Shown in pieces: positions 31,069-39,205 of a stretch of 42,449 nucleotides of DNA. The notes under the pieces are model-generated. The model was not told where the DNA came from and made no database searches. It saw only the letters and a program-made list of their open reading frames with translations. The stretch comes from an uncultured Veillonellaceae bacterium (GTDB lineage Bacteria > Bacillota > Negativicutes > Selenomonadales > Selenomonadaceae). The translations under genes were made by a program, and so were the position numbers. The DNA is taken from the NCBI GenBank assembly GCA_945949525.1, contig CAMFES010000007.1:1-42449 (forward strand), in the 5' to 3' direction. Each line of letters opens with the position of its first letter. Position 1 is the stretch's first letter.

Positions 31069-32730
31069 ATGTGCAAAATGCCAATAGGCATAGAGAATTT
31101 TCGGGAGCTTATTGAGGGAAATTATTACTTCGTCGATAAGACATTGTTCATAAAAGAACTGCTGGATAGCGGGAGCAAGGTAACGCTGTTTACTCGTCCG
31201 CGGCGTTTTGGCAAGACCTTGTCCATGAGCATGCTGAAAGAGTTTTTTGATATAAATGCAGCTGACAGTGATATTTTTGACGGACTAAAAATAAGCTATG
31301 CCGGAAAGCAGTATATGCAGCACCAGGGAAAATATCCGGTTATTTTCTTGTCTATGAAAGCTGTGGCGGCAGGTGGGTATGCAGAAACCTTTGCTTTGCT
31401 AAAGGCGGTTGTGGCCAGGCTGTACAGGCAGTATGGATTTTTGGAAAAATCCGCCGCAATTGGTGATGACGAGAAGAAATACTATGTAAAAGTGCGGCAG
31501 GGTAATGAGCTTTGCAGTTATGCTGACCTGACTTTGAGCCTTGGAAATTTATCGAATATGCTGTATCGTCATTATGGCATAAAGCCGATAGTGCTGATTG
31601 ATGAATATGATGCCCCGGTGCAGTATGCATGGGAAAAGGGATTTTACGATGAGATGATAAGCTTTATGCGACAGTTTTACAGCGAGGCCTTAAAAGGGAA
31701 TGAGGCACTTGAATTTGCTGTGCTGACAGGTGTACTACGTATAGCTAAGGAGAGCATTTTTAGCGGTTTGAATAATCTGCGTATTTGCTCTGTGACATCT
31801 AAAGCCTATAATACTTCTTTTGGCTTTACGGAGGAAGAAGTATCAGGTATGGCAGAAGATTTACAGCATGAGGATAAGCTGCCGGAGCTAAAGGACTGGT
31901 ATGATGGGTACAATTTTGCCAGTGTCGATATATATAATCCCTGGTCGGTAATTCAGTATTTTCAGGAGGGCTGCAAGGCGGGTGCCTATTGGGTAAATAC
32001 CTCCGGGAACGGGATTATCAGGCAGATGCTGGAGGGGATGGAACAGGAGCAGGCTGAGGATTTGCACAGCCTGATGGAATGGAAGACCGTGGCAAAGCAG
32101 GTCAGTGAAGGTGTTATCTATGAGGATATAGGCAAAAATTCGGATGATTTATATACGCTTTTGCTGAATGCCGGATATTTGAAATGTGTCAGAGTGAGGG
32201 ATGATTTATACGGTCAGGAGGCTGAATTGAAGATACCGAACAAGGAAATTTATAGCTTGTTTGGGCGTGAAATTCTGGCTAATATGATGTCCGGGGGTGC
32301 CGTCAGCGGTTTGCGCAAGATGCTGGATGCCATGCTTTCGGGAAATGTCAGAACTTTTGAGTCTGTATTGGCAACCATCGTGCGCAACAATGTGAGCTGC
32401 TATGATGCTGCCAATGGTGAAAGCTTTTATCATGGCATGATGCTTGGATTTTGCGTGCTTTTAAAGGATACGCACCTGGTGGAATCCAACCGTGAAAGTG
32501 GTTATGGCAGATTTGATTTGGCTCTGATGCCTGTGGATGGAAGGTATTATGGCGTAATATTGGAATTTAAGCGGGCAGAGGATGAGGCTCATTTAGAAGC
32601 AAAGGCATTGGAGGCGCTGGCACAGATTGAGGATTTGTCTTACATTGCCGAATTTGAAAAAAGCCGGATAAACAAGGTCTGGAAATATGGTATTGCGTTT
32701 TGTGGAAAAAGAGTATGCTTGCGCGGATAA
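31069..32730 (+). CDS. AAA-ATPase-like / PD-(D/E)XK nuclease protein
   Basis: 553 residues. The N-terminal AAA-ATPase-like domain (PF09820 type) has YYFVDKTLFIKELLDSG and a Walker A-like RPRRFGKT at residues 43-50, with Walker B VLIDEYDAP at 175-183. The C-terminal PD-(D/E)XK_9 nuclease-like domain shows Asp483 (GRFDLAL) and Glu499-Phe-Lys501, the D...ExK triad. Such proteins occur in many copies in gut anaerobes; their role is unknown, and defence or selfish-element functions have only been suggested. The ribosome binding site GGGGGGC lies 6 bases before ATG 31069. A truncated paralogue follows. It is more AT-rich and uses more rare-looking codons than the housekeeping genes. Confidence 0.85.
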   Translation: MCKMPIGIENFRELIEGNYYFVDKTLFIKELLDSGSKVTLFTRPRRFGKTLSMSMLKEFFDINAADSDIFDGLKISYAGKQYMQHQGKYPVIFLSMKAVAAGGYAETFALLKAVVARLYRQYGFLEKSAAIGDDEKKYYVKVRQGNELCSYADLTLSLGNLSNMLYRHYGIKPIVLIDEYDAPVQYAWEKGFYDEMISFMRQFYSEALKGNEALEFAVLTGVLRIAKESIFSGLNNLRICSVTSKAYNTSFGFTEEEVSGMAEDLQHEDKLPELKDWYDGYNFASVDIYNPWSVIQYFQEGCKAGAYWVNTSGNGIIRQMLEGMEQEQAEDLHSLMEWKTVAKQVSEGVIYEDIGKNSDDLYTLLLNAGYLKCVRVRDDLYGQEAELKIPNKEIYSLFGREILANMMSGGAVSGLRKMLDAMLSGNVRTFESVLATIVRNNVSCYDAANGESFYHGMMLGFCVLLKDTHLVESNRESGYGRFDLALMPVDGRYYGVILEFKRAEDEAHLEAKALEALAQIEDLSYIAEFEKSRINKVWKYGIAFCGKRVCLRG

Positions 32731-32882
32731 AGCTTTTGCTGTCAGACAGCGAGGCATGTTTGCAACAAATGGTGCGCTGGTTTTTATGTTTTCAGAAAAT
32801 CCGGCTTCACCTCCCAGTGTGTGCAATTTACCGAGGAACACAATGTAATCCTTGTGAGTTATGCAGAGATGGTTCAGTGGTG

Positions 32883-32891
32883 TGCTATAAT
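32883..32891 (+). promoter_or_regulatory. Extended -10 promoter of the truncated paralogue
   Basis: TG-C-TATAAT with a perfect TATAAT at 32886-32891, 33 bases before the ATG. No good -35 at 16-18 bases. Confidence 0.5.
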
Positions 32892-32924
32892 AATACCATA
32901 GCTGGTTTCGGGAGGTGTTGGTGC

Positions 32925-33542
32925 ATGGCAAGGAAGATTTTTATTGGCGAGCAGGATTTTGTGACCCTGCGGGAAAATGATTATTTTTACATAGATAAAA
33001 CGGAGTTTATCAGGGATTGGTGGGAGGATGGCGACAATACCACTGCCATCATGAGGCCGCGCCGTTTTGGCAAAACTTTGAATATGAGCATGGTCAATGC
33101 TTTTTTCTCTCTTGACTATAGGGAAAGGGGGCGGGAATTGTTCGGGGATTTGCGCATTTGGCAGCATGAAGGCATGCGTCGGCTGCAGGGCGTATTCCCT
33201 GTGATATTTTTGAGCTTTGCCATTGTAAAGGGGAACAATTATGTAAATTTGCTGCAAAAGATACGGGAAATTATTGCTGCTGCCTTCAAAAAGCATGCGT
33301 ATCTTTTGGAAAGCAATGTGATGGATGATGCGGACAGGGCTTATTTCAAAAGGGTAAGGTTTTGCGAGCAATCTGTGGATTGGGATATTTCAATCAATAA
33401 ATTGTCAGGCTGGCTGTTGGCTTACCATAACAGAAAGGTTATTTTTTATGTTGCTGTAGAAGCTTCCGCTAAGCGTATTTATTTTGATGCAGGAAGAATC
33501 ATTATAGTGTGTTCCTTTGATAGCGTTCAGAACAGCCAGTAA
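32925..33542 (+). pseudogene. Truncated AAA-ATPase-like paralogue
   Basis: The frame reads 205 residues. The first ~173 match the N-terminal part of the same family as the gene at 31069: YFYIDKTEFIRDWWEDG, RPRRFGKT at residues 44-51, and ISINKLSGWLLAYHNRKVI. At Lys171-Val-Ile173 (33435-33443), just where the Walker B IDEYD should follow, the similarity stops. The remaining 32 residues are the antisense of another gene. Walker B and the whole nuclease domain are lost, so it is almost certainly non-functional. ATG 32925 has GGAGGTG about 7 bases upstream; an in-frame extension back to 32700 is not homologous. Confidence 0.82.
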
Positions 33543-33602
33543 ATGGTCTTCTGTACCCATGTATTTGCAGAAGACAGTATCACGCACTTTTGGGTTGGTC
33601 AT
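33425..33602 (-). pseudogene. Rpn-type PD-(D/E)XK nuclease/transposase, N-terminal fragment
   Basis: On the minus strand, MTNPKVRDTVFCKYMGTEDH begins at 33602 and continues LLAVLNAIKGTHYNDSS and INTLSGSFYSNIKNNLS. This matches the start of the Rpn family (recombination-promoting nuclease/putative transposase), which normally continues for over 200 residues. The reading is cut near 33430-33446, where it runs into the truncated AAA gene coming from the other side. The 5' end looks intact: GGAAGGAG about 8 bases upstream and TATAAT just before it (minus strand of about 33618-33623). Confidence 0.7.
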
Positions 33603-33845
33603 ACGGCTTTCTCCTTCCATTATAACAGAAATATTTGCTTTTAGAAAATGGATTTACAGATGTTATACGAAAGTTTATTTCACAAACATTATATCACTTT
33701 TTTATAATAAAAGGAATACATTTTTGAAGAAAATATGATTCTTATTTACGCTTTTTCACTGCCCATTGACAACAGAGAAAATTTGAATACTTACGAAAAA
33801 AACGTTTGCAGATTAGTTTTGCGATGAATTGCATTGTGTTTGGTT

Positions 33846-33872
33846 AAAAAGAGTATGTATGAGCGGATAAAG
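33846..33872 (+). repeat. 27-nt copy of the AAA gene's 3' end
   Basis: This segment matches 32706-32732 at 24 of 27 bases, starting AAAAAGAGTATG and ending GCGGATAAAG, and includes the stop codon of the AAA-ATPase/nuclease gene. In the matching frame it reads KRVCMSG-stop against KRVCLRG-stop. It is probably what is left of the 3' end of the truncated second copy. Confidence 0.6.
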
Positions 33873-33906
33873 GCATCGTTTGACAAAAAAGTCATGCTAG
33901 TTTTTT

Positions 33907-33944
33907 ACAGCAGCGGGTATTTATTGTATACCTGCTGTTTTTTT
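33907..33944 (+). terminator. Terminator upstream of smc
   Basis: ACAGCAG-CG-GGTAT (33907-33920) pairs with ATACC-TGCTGT (33928-33938), a two-base bulge and seven-base loop, followed by a run of T to 33944. It would have ended the now-decayed second AAA gene and isolates smc from the accessory region. Confidence 0.78.
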
Positions 33945-33955
33945 CGTACAATTTA

Positions 33956-33964
33956 TGATAGAAT
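33956..33964 (+). promoter_or_regulatory. Probable smc promoter (extended -10)
   Basis: TG-A-TAGAAT with TAGAAT at 33959-33964, 50 bases before the smc start and directly after the terminator. The -35 position falls in the terminator T-run and does not match. Confidence 0.45.
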
Positions 33965-34013
33965 ATAGATTTGTAAGATGAATCGATTTCATGGAATATA
34001 AAATGGCAGGCTG

Positions 34014-37000
34014 GTGGATTGTTTGCAGTTGAAGAAGCTGGAGGCGTATGGCTTTAAGTCCTTCGCTGATAAGATAGAGGTTGAATTTGATAAGGGCATT
34101 ACGGCTATTGTGGGGCCTAATGGCAGTGGCAAGAGCAATATTTCTGATGCGGTAAAATGGGTGCTGGGTGAGCAGAATGTCCGCAATCTTCGTGGCGTCA
34201 AGGCAGAGGATATCATTTTTACTGGCAGTGAAACCAGGCGGCAGATGGGTGTGGCTGAGGTTTCCCTTTATTTTGACAATGATGGCAGTCTGCCGGTGGA
34301 TTTTAACGAGGTTGTGGTGACAAGGCGCCTTTTCAGGACAGGTGAGAGCGAGTTTTACATCAATAAATCCCGTTGCCGCCTGAAGGACATCACCGATCTT
34401 TTCGCGGATTCCGGCATCGGCCATGACAGCATGGGCATCATCAGCCAGAACAAGATGGATGAGATTCTCAATGCCCGTCCGGAGGAAAAGAGGCTGTTCT
34501 TTGAGGAAGCGGCGGGCATCACCAAATACAGAAACCGCAAGAAGGAAGCTATGCGGAAGCTGGATGATACAGAGGGCAACCTGCAGCGTGTCTATGACAT
34601 TCTTGGTGAGATAGAGAATCAGCTGGAGCCATTGCGGATTAGTGCGGAGAAGGCCGCAAGGCATCAGGAGCTGCAGGGGGAGCTGAAAAGCTTCCAGCTG
34701 GCAGAGCTGTATCACAGGTTTCGGGAGCTGCAGGGCAGGCGGCAAAAGTTTGACAGTGCCATTCAGGAAAAAAAGGATCAGGAGATTGCGGCCAATACAG
34801 CTGTTCAGCTGATTGAAGGGCGCACTGCCAAGCTGGATGCAGAAATTCTGGCACTGGAAAAGCAGCTGGAGGCTTTGGCGGCGAAGAGGAATGAAATCCA
34901 CGGTAGAATCGAGGCGGCAGACAGCGAAATCAAGGTGCTGGAGGAGCGCCGCCGTCAGGGTAAGGCAAACCGCCAGCGTCATCAGCAACTTTTGAAGGAG
35001 CTGGCGGCAACGGCAGAGGAAGCCCGTCAGAATGTGGAGCTGTTGGAAAAATCCGAGGCTCAGGCCAAGGAAAAAAAGCTGGCGGCGGAAAATGCGGTGA
35101 CCGTCAACCGCCAGCAGGCAAAGGTGCTGCGGGAACAGCTGATGTCCATGAAGGGCAGGCGGGATGAGCTGACGCGGCGTCAGCATAATGCGGAGAGGAA
35201 TATCCATACCACCGGCAGCCGTATGCAGGTGCTGGAGAGGTTGCAGAACTCCTATGAGGGTTTTGGCAGGGCGGTAAAGGCGGTGCTGAAAAGCCAGCAG
35301 CCTTGGCGCGGGGGTGTCTGCGGCGCTGTGGCAGAGCTTTTGCAGGTGCCGGGCAAATATGTGACCGCCATCGAGGTGGCTCTGGGAGGCAGCCAGCAGA
35401 ATATTGTTACACAGGATACAGATACTGCTAAGGCCGCCATTGAAATGCTGAAGCGTGACAGGCTGGGCAGGGCAACCTTCCTGCCGCTGTCCTCCATTAC
35501 GGTCAGGCAAAATCGTGAGAGTATCCCGGCGGATGCCAGAGGTGTGCTGGGCTGGGCAAACGAGCTGACAGGCACGGAGCCGAAATATGGCAAGGTGGCA
35601 GATTTTTTGCTGGGGCGCACCCTTGTGATGGATACGCTGGACAATGCCATTGTCTTGAACAGGCAGATGGGGCAGCGGCTGAGGATTGTCACCCTTGAGG
35701 GCGAGCTTATAAGCCCCGGTGGTGCTTTGGCTGGTGGCAGCCAGCAGAATCGGGAAAGCAGCTTTTTGAACCGCCGGGAGGAAATCCGGCAGCTGCAGGA
35801 GGCCTTGTCTGGCTTTGAAAAGGAAAAGCAGGCCCTGACAGAAGAGCTGCAGCAGATGGCTGAGCAATACGCCGCGTTGGACAGGGAGGCTGATGAGCTG
35901 GCTGCTGCCACCAACAAGCTGGAAATGGACAAGGCGGTGCTGGAGCAGCAGGCTATCAGGGCAAGAGAGCAGATTCTGCTGCGGCAAAGGGAGCTGAAGC
36001 GGTGCGAGGATTCCTCCAGGCAGCAGAATGATGAGCTGGAAGCGCTGGAAAAGGAGCTGTCTGCCAGCATGGAGGCCATCGGTGATTTGATGGAAACAAG
36101 TCAGCTGGAAAATCGCAGGTTTGCGGCGGCAGATGAGGAGCATAAGGCTGTCTACCAGCAGCGCATGAGCCGCCTGTCAGATAAGAAGAATAATGACAAG
36201 GAGGTTCGTGAGGCTCACAGCAGGCTGACTGATATTCAGAACCAGCTGCATCAGATTGAGCTGAATGCCTCCAAGGTTGACTATGATATAGAGCAGTGTC
36301 AGCAGGAAATGCTGAGCAGATACGGCCTGGTGCCGGAAAGGGCGGCAGAGGAGGCTCCGGATTTGGAGCCGGCAGAATTGAAGAAAAAGCTTCGTGCCCT
36401 GGAAAATGAGCTGCATGCTCTGGGGGCGGTCAATCCCAATGCGCCTCAGGAGTATGCTGATTTGCAGCAGAGGCACGGCTTCCTGTCCGGCAATGCGGCG
36501 GATCTGGAAAAGGCAAAGGCAGACCTCATGCAGCTGATTGGGGAGATGGAAACCACCATGACGCGGCAGTTCAGGGAGGCGTTTGTTAAAATAAACGAAT
36601 TTTTCGGGGAGATTTTTGTACAGCTCTTTGGCGGCGGACAGGCAAGGATTGCGCTGACGGACAAGGAGAATGTGCTGGAATCCGGCGTGAACATCATGGT
36701 GACCGTGCCGGGCAAGAAAACTCAGAATTTGTCAGTGCTGTCCGGCGGTGAGCGGGCCCTGACGGTGGTGGCGCTGCTGTTTTCCTTCCTGAAGTACCGT
36801 CCGGCGCCTTTTTCCGTGCTGGACGAGATTGATGCGCCGCTGGATGAGGCCAATATCGGGCGATTTGGCACATTCCTGAAGGAATATGCCCGGAATACCC
36901 AGTTTATTATCGTCACTCACCGCAAGGGGACGATGGAGGCGGCTGACACCATGTACGGCGTTACCATTGAGGATGCCGGTGTATCCAAGGTGCTGTCGGT

Positions 37001-37025
37001 GAAGCTGCAGGATTATGAGGAATAA
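34014..37025 (+). CDS. smc: Chromosome segregation protein SMC
   Basis: 1003-residue SMC ATPase. The N-terminal head has Walker A GPNGSGKS at residues 34-41. Coiled coil 1 runs about 165-410, the hinge about 414-575 (YEGFGRAVKAVLKS to GGALAGGS), coiled coil 2 about 580-795, and the C-terminal head carries the signature LSGGE at 909-913 and Walker B FSVLDEIDAPLDE. SMC with ScpAB organises and resolves replicating chromosomes. Typical bacterial SMC has about 1185 residues; the shortage lies equally in both coiled-coil arms, while heads and hinge look complete. The start is GTG 34014 or TTG 34023; the latter has GGTGG just upstream and gives MQLKKLEAYGFKSF. ftsY follows after 31 bases, a usual neighbour. 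Confidence 0.96.
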   Translation: MDCLQLKKLEAYGFKSFADKIEVEFDKGITAIVGPNGSGKSNISDAVKWVLGEQNVRNLRGVKAEDIIFTGSETRRQMGVAEVSLYFDNDGSLPVDFNEVVVTRRLFRTGESEFYINKSRCRLKDITDLFADSGIGHDSMGIISQNKMDEILNARPEEKRLFFEEAAGITKYRNRKKEAMRKLDDTEGNLQRVYDILGEIENQLEPLRISAEKAARHQELQGELKSFQLAELYHRFRELQGRRQKFDSAIQEKKDQEIAANTAVQLIEGRTAKLDAEILALEKQLEALAAKRNEIHGRIEAADSEIKVLEERRRQGKANRQRHQQLLKELAATAEEARQNVELLEKSEAQAKEKKLAAENAVTVNRQQAKVLREQLMSMKGRRDELTRRQHNAERNIHTTGSRMQVLERLQNSYEGFGRAVKAVLKSQQPWRGGVCGAVAELLQVPGKYVTAIEVALGGSQQNIVTQDTDTAKAAIEMLKRDRLGRATFLPLSSITVRQNRESIPADARGVLGWANELTGTEPKYGKVADFLLGRTLVMDTLDNAIVLNRQMGQRLRIVTLEGELISPGGALAGGSQQNRESSFLNRREEIRQLQEALSGFEKEKQALTEELQQMAEQYAALDREADELAAATNKLEMDKAVLEQQAIRAREQILLRQRELKRCEDSSRQQNDELEALEKELSASMEAIGDLMETSQLENRRFAAADEEHKAVYQQRMSRLSDKKNNDKEVREAHSRLTDIQNQLHQIELNASKVDYDIEQCQQEMLSRYGLVPERAAEEAPDLEPAELKKKLRALENELHALGAVNPNAPQEYADLQQRHGFLSGNAADLEKAKADLMQLIGEMETTMTRQFREAFVKINEFFGEIFVQLFGGGQARIALTDKENVLESGVNIMVTVPGKKTQNLSVLSGGERALTVVALLFSFLKYRPAPFSVLDEIDAPLDEANIGRFGTFLKEYARNTQFIIVTHRKGTMEAADTMYGVTIEDAGVSKVLSVKLQDYEE

Positions 37026-37056
37026 CGTTATAAATCGTAATTAGGGGGATTTATCC

Positions 37057-37974
37057 ATGGGATTTTTTGATAAGCTGAAAAAGGGTCTTGCCAAGACGCG
37101 GGAGACCATTACCAATAAGATTGAAAAGCTGGTTATCGGCTATGCTGATATTGATGACGACCTGCTGGATGAGCTGGAAGAGATTCTGATTATGGCTGAT
37201 GTGGGAGTTAATACCACGGAGAAGCTGATGGAGGCCGTGCGCAAGGGCATCAAGAAGAAGGAAATAAACACGCCGGAGGATTTGAAGCCTTTCCTGCAGG
37301 CCAGGATTTCGGAGCTTTTGGCCAACGGCTCTGATGAAACAAGGGTGGCCGCGGAAGGCCCTACCGTCCTGCTGGTTATCGGCGTAAACGGCGTGGGCAA
37401 GACCACTACCATCGGCAAGCTGGCCTCCTACTACAAGGGGCAGGGCAAATCCGTCATGCTGGCGGCGGCAGATACCTTCCGTGCGGCGGCTATTGACCAG
37501 CTGGAGGTATGGGGAGAGCGCACCGGCACTCGTGTTATCCGTCACGAGGAAGGCTCTGACCCGGCAGCTGTGGCCTATGATGCAGTCAAGGCGGCCAAGG
37601 CGCGGAATATCGACGTGCTTTTGATTGACACGGCGGGACGTCTGCAGACAAAGACAAATCTCATGGAGGAGCTGAAAAAGATAAACCGCGTTATTCAGCG
37701 GGAAATCCCTGACGCACCTCATGAAACCCTGCTGGTACTGGATGCTACCACCGGACAGAACGCCATCAGCCAGGCCAATATCTTCACCAAGGCGGCACCG
37801 ATTTCCGGCGTGGTGCTTACCAAGCTGGACGGCACGGCCAAGGGGGGCGTGGTTATCGGCATCAAGGCGGAGCTTTCCATGCCGGTCAAGTGGATTGGCG
37901 TCGGTGAGGGCGTGGATGATCTGCGCCCGTTTGTGGCAGAGGACTTTGCCAAGGCGCTGTTTGCCAAGGCATAA
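37057..37974 (+). CDS. ftsY: Signal recognition particle receptor FtsY
   Basis: 305-residue SRP-type GTPase. The N domain spans about 1-95. The G domain has G1 GVNGVGKTTT around residues 109-118, then the DTFRAAAIDQL block, DTAGRLQTK (G3) and TKLDGTAKGG (G4). It receives the SRP-ribosome complex at the inner membrane for co-translational insertion. There is no long acidic A domain, as in most Firmicutes. A strong TTAGGGGGA ribosome binding site precedes ATG 37057. The cobalamin operon starts 55 bases downstream without a visible terminator. Confidence 0.97.
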   Translation: MGFFDKLKKGLAKTRETITNKIEKLVIGYADIDDDLLDELEEILIMADVGVNTTEKLMEAVRKGIKKKEINTPEDLKPFLQARISELLANGSDETRVAAEGPTVLLVIGVNGVGKTTTIGKLASYYKGQGKSVMLAAADTFRAAAIDQLEVWGERTGTRVIRHEEGSDPAAVAYDAVKAAKARNIDVLLIDTAGRLQTKTNLMEELKKINRVIQREIPDAPHETLLVLDATTGQNAISQANIFTKAAPISGVVLTKLDGTAKGGVVIGIKAELSMPVKWIGVGEGVDDLRPFVAEDFAKALFAKA

Positions 37975-38029
37975 GGCATTGAAGGAAAAGCTACTGTCTG
38001 GTGATGGCAGGTAATGGCAGGTGATGAGC

Positions 38030-39205
38030 GTGGCAAAGGTGCTGAGGGGCGGCTATACAACCGGGGCCTGTGTGGCGGCAGGAGCCAAGGCGGCGGCTTT
38101 GTATCTGCTGGGCGGTCTGGTGGATGATGTGGTGGAAATCACGGCTCTGGATGGTACCAGGCTGACGATACCCGTGAAAAAAATTGAGAGGCTGGCAGAT
38201 AGCCAGCTGCCGGATGGGGAGTCTGTTGTCCGGGCAGAGATTGTGAAGGACGCGGGGGATGATCCCGATATTACCAACGGCACTTCGGTTTTTGTTTCCC
38301 TGACAATGGTTGCTTCTGATAGCTTGGAGCATGGGCTGAAGGCCGTTCCCGGCCGCAGCGTAAGGTATGAAAATATCCTGTTTGAAGCGGGAGAAGGCAT
38401 CGGCCATGCCACGAAGCCGGGGCTGAGCCTGTCCGTGGGGGAGCCTGCCATTAACCCCGGCCCTAGAAAGCTGGTGTATAACAGCCTGCTGGATGTATTT
38501 GGATATCCGAAGCCCTGCAAGGTGCGGATTGATATTCCGGCTGGCAGTGAGCTGGCCCAAAAAACCCTTAATCCCGTGTTGGGCATCGAGGGGGGGATTT
38601 CCGTCATCGGTACTACCGGGGTACTGCGGCCTATGTCGGAGGAGGCCTTTAAGGAGTCCCTGGTTCCTCAGATAAAGGTGGCCAGGGCGGCAGGCTTCAC
38701 TACGCAGATTTTTGTGCCTGGCAAAATAGGCGAAAGGATTGCCGCCAGCTGGGGGCTGCCGGAGGAAGCCATGGTGCAGACCAGCAATTTCATCGGCTAT
38801 ATGCTGGAGGCGGCGGCTGATATAGGGCTGGAGAGGATACTGCTCTTTGGTCACATCGGCAAGCTGGCCAAGGTGGCGGCCGGGGTTTTTCACACTCACA
38901 ATAGGGTGGGGGATGCCCGGCTGGAGGTGCTGGCGGCCTACAGCGGAGCCATGGGCATGCCCCGCGAGGGCATGGAGCGCATTCTGACGGCTGTGACTAC
39001 GGAGGAAGCCCTGCCGGTAATTGCTGAGTACGGCCTGGAAGGGGTATATGAGCGGATTGCCGCCCGCGCCAGCTATCGGGCGGAACGACTGATTTTTAAC
39101 AAGGTGCGAGTCGGTACTGTCCTGGTCACCCTGCAGGGTGAGCTTTTGGGCATGGATGATACGGCACGGGAGATTGGCGGTGATTTTGGTTGGAGCATAA
39201 AATAA
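38030..39205 (+). CDS. cbiD: Cobalt-precorrin-5B C1-methyltransferase CbiD
   Basis: 391-residue CbiD with the conserved start VLRGGYTTGACVAAGAKAAA, the block NPGPRKLVYNSLLDV and the GHIGKLAKVAAGVFHTHN region near residue 285. It methylates C1 in the anaerobic (early-cobalt) pathway of the corrin ring. The start was set at GTG 38030, since AGGTGAT at 38019-38025 is a near-perfect ribosome binding site at the right distance; ATG 38024 and GTG 38021 in frame overlap that site. First gene of cbiD-E-T-F-G-H. Confidence 0.93.
   Translation: MAKVLRGGYTTGACVAAGAKAAALYLLGGLVDDVVEITALDGTRLTIPVKKIERLADSQLPDGESVVRAEIVKDAGDDPDITNGTSVFVSLTMVASDSLEHGLKAVPGRSVRYENILFEAGEGIGHATKPGLSLSVGEPAINPGPRKLVYNSLLDVFGYPKPCKVRIDIPAGSELAQKTLNPVLGIEGGISVIGTTGVLRPMSEEAFKESLVPQIKVARAAGFTTQIFVPGKIGERIAASWGLPEEAMVQTSNFIGYMLEAAADIGLERILLFGHIGKLAKVAAGVFHTHNRVGDARLEVLAAYSGAMGMPREGMERILTAVTTEEALPVIAEYGLEGVYERIAARASYRAERLIFNKVRVGTVLVTLQGELLGMDDTAREIGGDFGWSIK

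Larger units (their letters stand above)
33543..34013. other. AT-rich gap before smc
   Basis: After the start of the Rpn fragment (33602, minus strand) no gene is visible up to smc. The gap holds the Rpn promoter region, a 27-nt echo of the 3' end of the AAA gene at 33846-33872, a terminator at 33907-33944 and the probable smc promoter. The stretch 33625-33840 is very AT-rich with nothing else that I recognise. Confidence 0.7.

Noticed and set aside
32700-32924. N-terminal extension of the truncated AAA paralogue
   Set aside because: The extension has no similarity to the family, overlaps the end of the preceding gene in another frame, and the ribosome binding site is at 32911-32917 just before ATG 32925.
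33766-33944. A small RNA running from TTGACA at 33766 to the terminator at 33907-33944
   Set aside because: No acceptable -10 lies 16-18 bases after the TTGACA; the terminator is better explained as that of the decayed AAA copy.
33921-36143. A 740-codon open frame on the minus strand opposite smc
   Set aside because: It is entirely antisense to the well-conserved SMC coding sequence, rich in Leu/Gln/His as expected from reversed coiled-coil codons, and matches no family.
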